From positions 32,140 through 96,139 of the forward strand of contig NZ_BAAADJ010000002.1 of the NCBI RefSeq assembly GCF_039522365.1: a stretch of DNA of 64,000 nucleotides, given 5' to 3'. The notes below the pieces were generated by a model. It searched no databases and was not told where the DNA came from. It saw only the letters and a list, made by a program, of their open reading frames with translations. The position numbers and the translations under genes are program-made. The stretch is from Bacillus carboniphilus. GTDB taxonomy: Bacteria; Bacillota; Bacilli; Bacillales; JC228. Positions 63,902 through 64,000 of the stretch are shown here, one piece after another (the stretch's first letter is position 1; each line of letters starts with the position of its first letter).

Positions 63902-64000
63902 TGACCCTGTCAAGTGGACACACCAAAATCCGCACACTTATTTAATATTAAGCTGCTTTTTGTTCACGATATTCTACAGGACTCATTTCTAATTTGTTTT
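63902..64000 (-). mobile_element. IS3-family insertion sequence, right-hand portion (cut by window edge)
   Basis: The transposase end described in the next entry is followed by a 3' non-coding end bearing GTCAAGTGGACA, like IS3-family terminal repeats. The outer boundary is placed at about 63902. The target duplication cannot be checked because the other end lies outside the window. Confidence 0.65.
63948..64000 (-). CDS. IS3-family transposase OrfB, C-terminal fragment
   Basis: The last residues read KLEMSPVEYREQKAA before a TAA at 63950-63948. (K)xMSPxxYR near the end is typical of the IS3-family OrfB DDE transposase. Only about 16 codons lie in the window, so intactness cannot be judged. 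Confidence 0.7.
   Translation of the reverse strand, partial: NKLEMSPVEYREQKAA

Noticed and set aside
63740..63937. 65-codon minus-strand open frame at the right end
   Set aside because: It is a translation of the GAGTGCGAAAA repeats and of the insertion-sequence end.

Overview
The window is about 64 kb of chromosome from an aerobic, endospore-forming Bacillaceae bacterium: a relative of Bacillus subtilis but not that species. The evidence is low-to-moderate GC, AGGAGG-type ribosome sites, and gene blocks that follow the B. subtilis map (yhjE-sipV; addB-addA; gerPA-F; yisK; yisN-asnO; yisQ; degV/yitS-yitT-yitU-yitV-yitW; yjzC-clpB; med; fabH-fabF). Non-syntenic cassettes sit between the blocks. 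Gene names rest on recognition of protein sequence and gene order; no database search was possible. No rRNA, tRNA or CRISPR array was found.

Layout. 1-1.3 kb: a TVP38-type membrane protein and a type I signal peptidase. 1.8-14.7 kb: an accessory cassette with a large MalT/AfsR-like ATPase-TPR-winged-helix-BTAD regulator, a complete branched-chain-amino-acid-type ABC importer (binding lipoprotein, two ATPases, two permeases), a 64-residue orphan, a KAS III-like enzyme whose catalytic Asn is replaced by His, an alpha/beta hydrolase, a short-chain dehydrogenase and, in its own transcription unit, an acyl-CoA synthetase. Both transcription units carry the same TGTAAC direct repeat with an 11-bp period overlapping the -35 box, so I infer one regulon controlled by the local regulator. 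14.8-23.3 kb: an MFS transporter and the AddAB helicase-nuclease. 23.8-25.8 kb: the complete gerP spore-coat operon, including the short gerPD, behind a sigma-K-like promoter. 26-38 kb: a DUF418 protein, a P-loop kinase-like protein, YisK, a FIST-PAS-GGDEF-EAL signalling protein, YisN, AsnO, an M42 peptidase and a MATE exporter with a structured leader. 38-48.6 kb: a maltodextrin locus with a neopullulanase-type enzyme, binding protein, two permeases, membrane-anchored alpha-amylase, GH31 glucosidase and a LacI regulator, with three LacI/CcpA-type operators in the divergent promoter region. 48.7-54.3 kb: the yit block with several very small genes. 54.6-63.6 kb: YjzC, ClpB, YjzD, a YjaU-like protein, Med, and FabH-FabF behind a FapR operator. 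The right edge cuts into an IS3-family element.

A striking feature is the number of tandem repeat arrays placed just downstream of genes. Three arrays of unrelated sequence share a period of 52 bp, another has a period of exactly 193 bp built around the asnO terminator hairpin, and several have short 20-32 bp periods. Many units keep an inverted repeat even where the rest has diverged.

The best candidates for something undescribed are the 1.8-14.7 kb uptake-and-conversion cassette with its predicted SARP-like operators, the 3'-flanking repeat arrays, and the leader RNA of the MATE gene.
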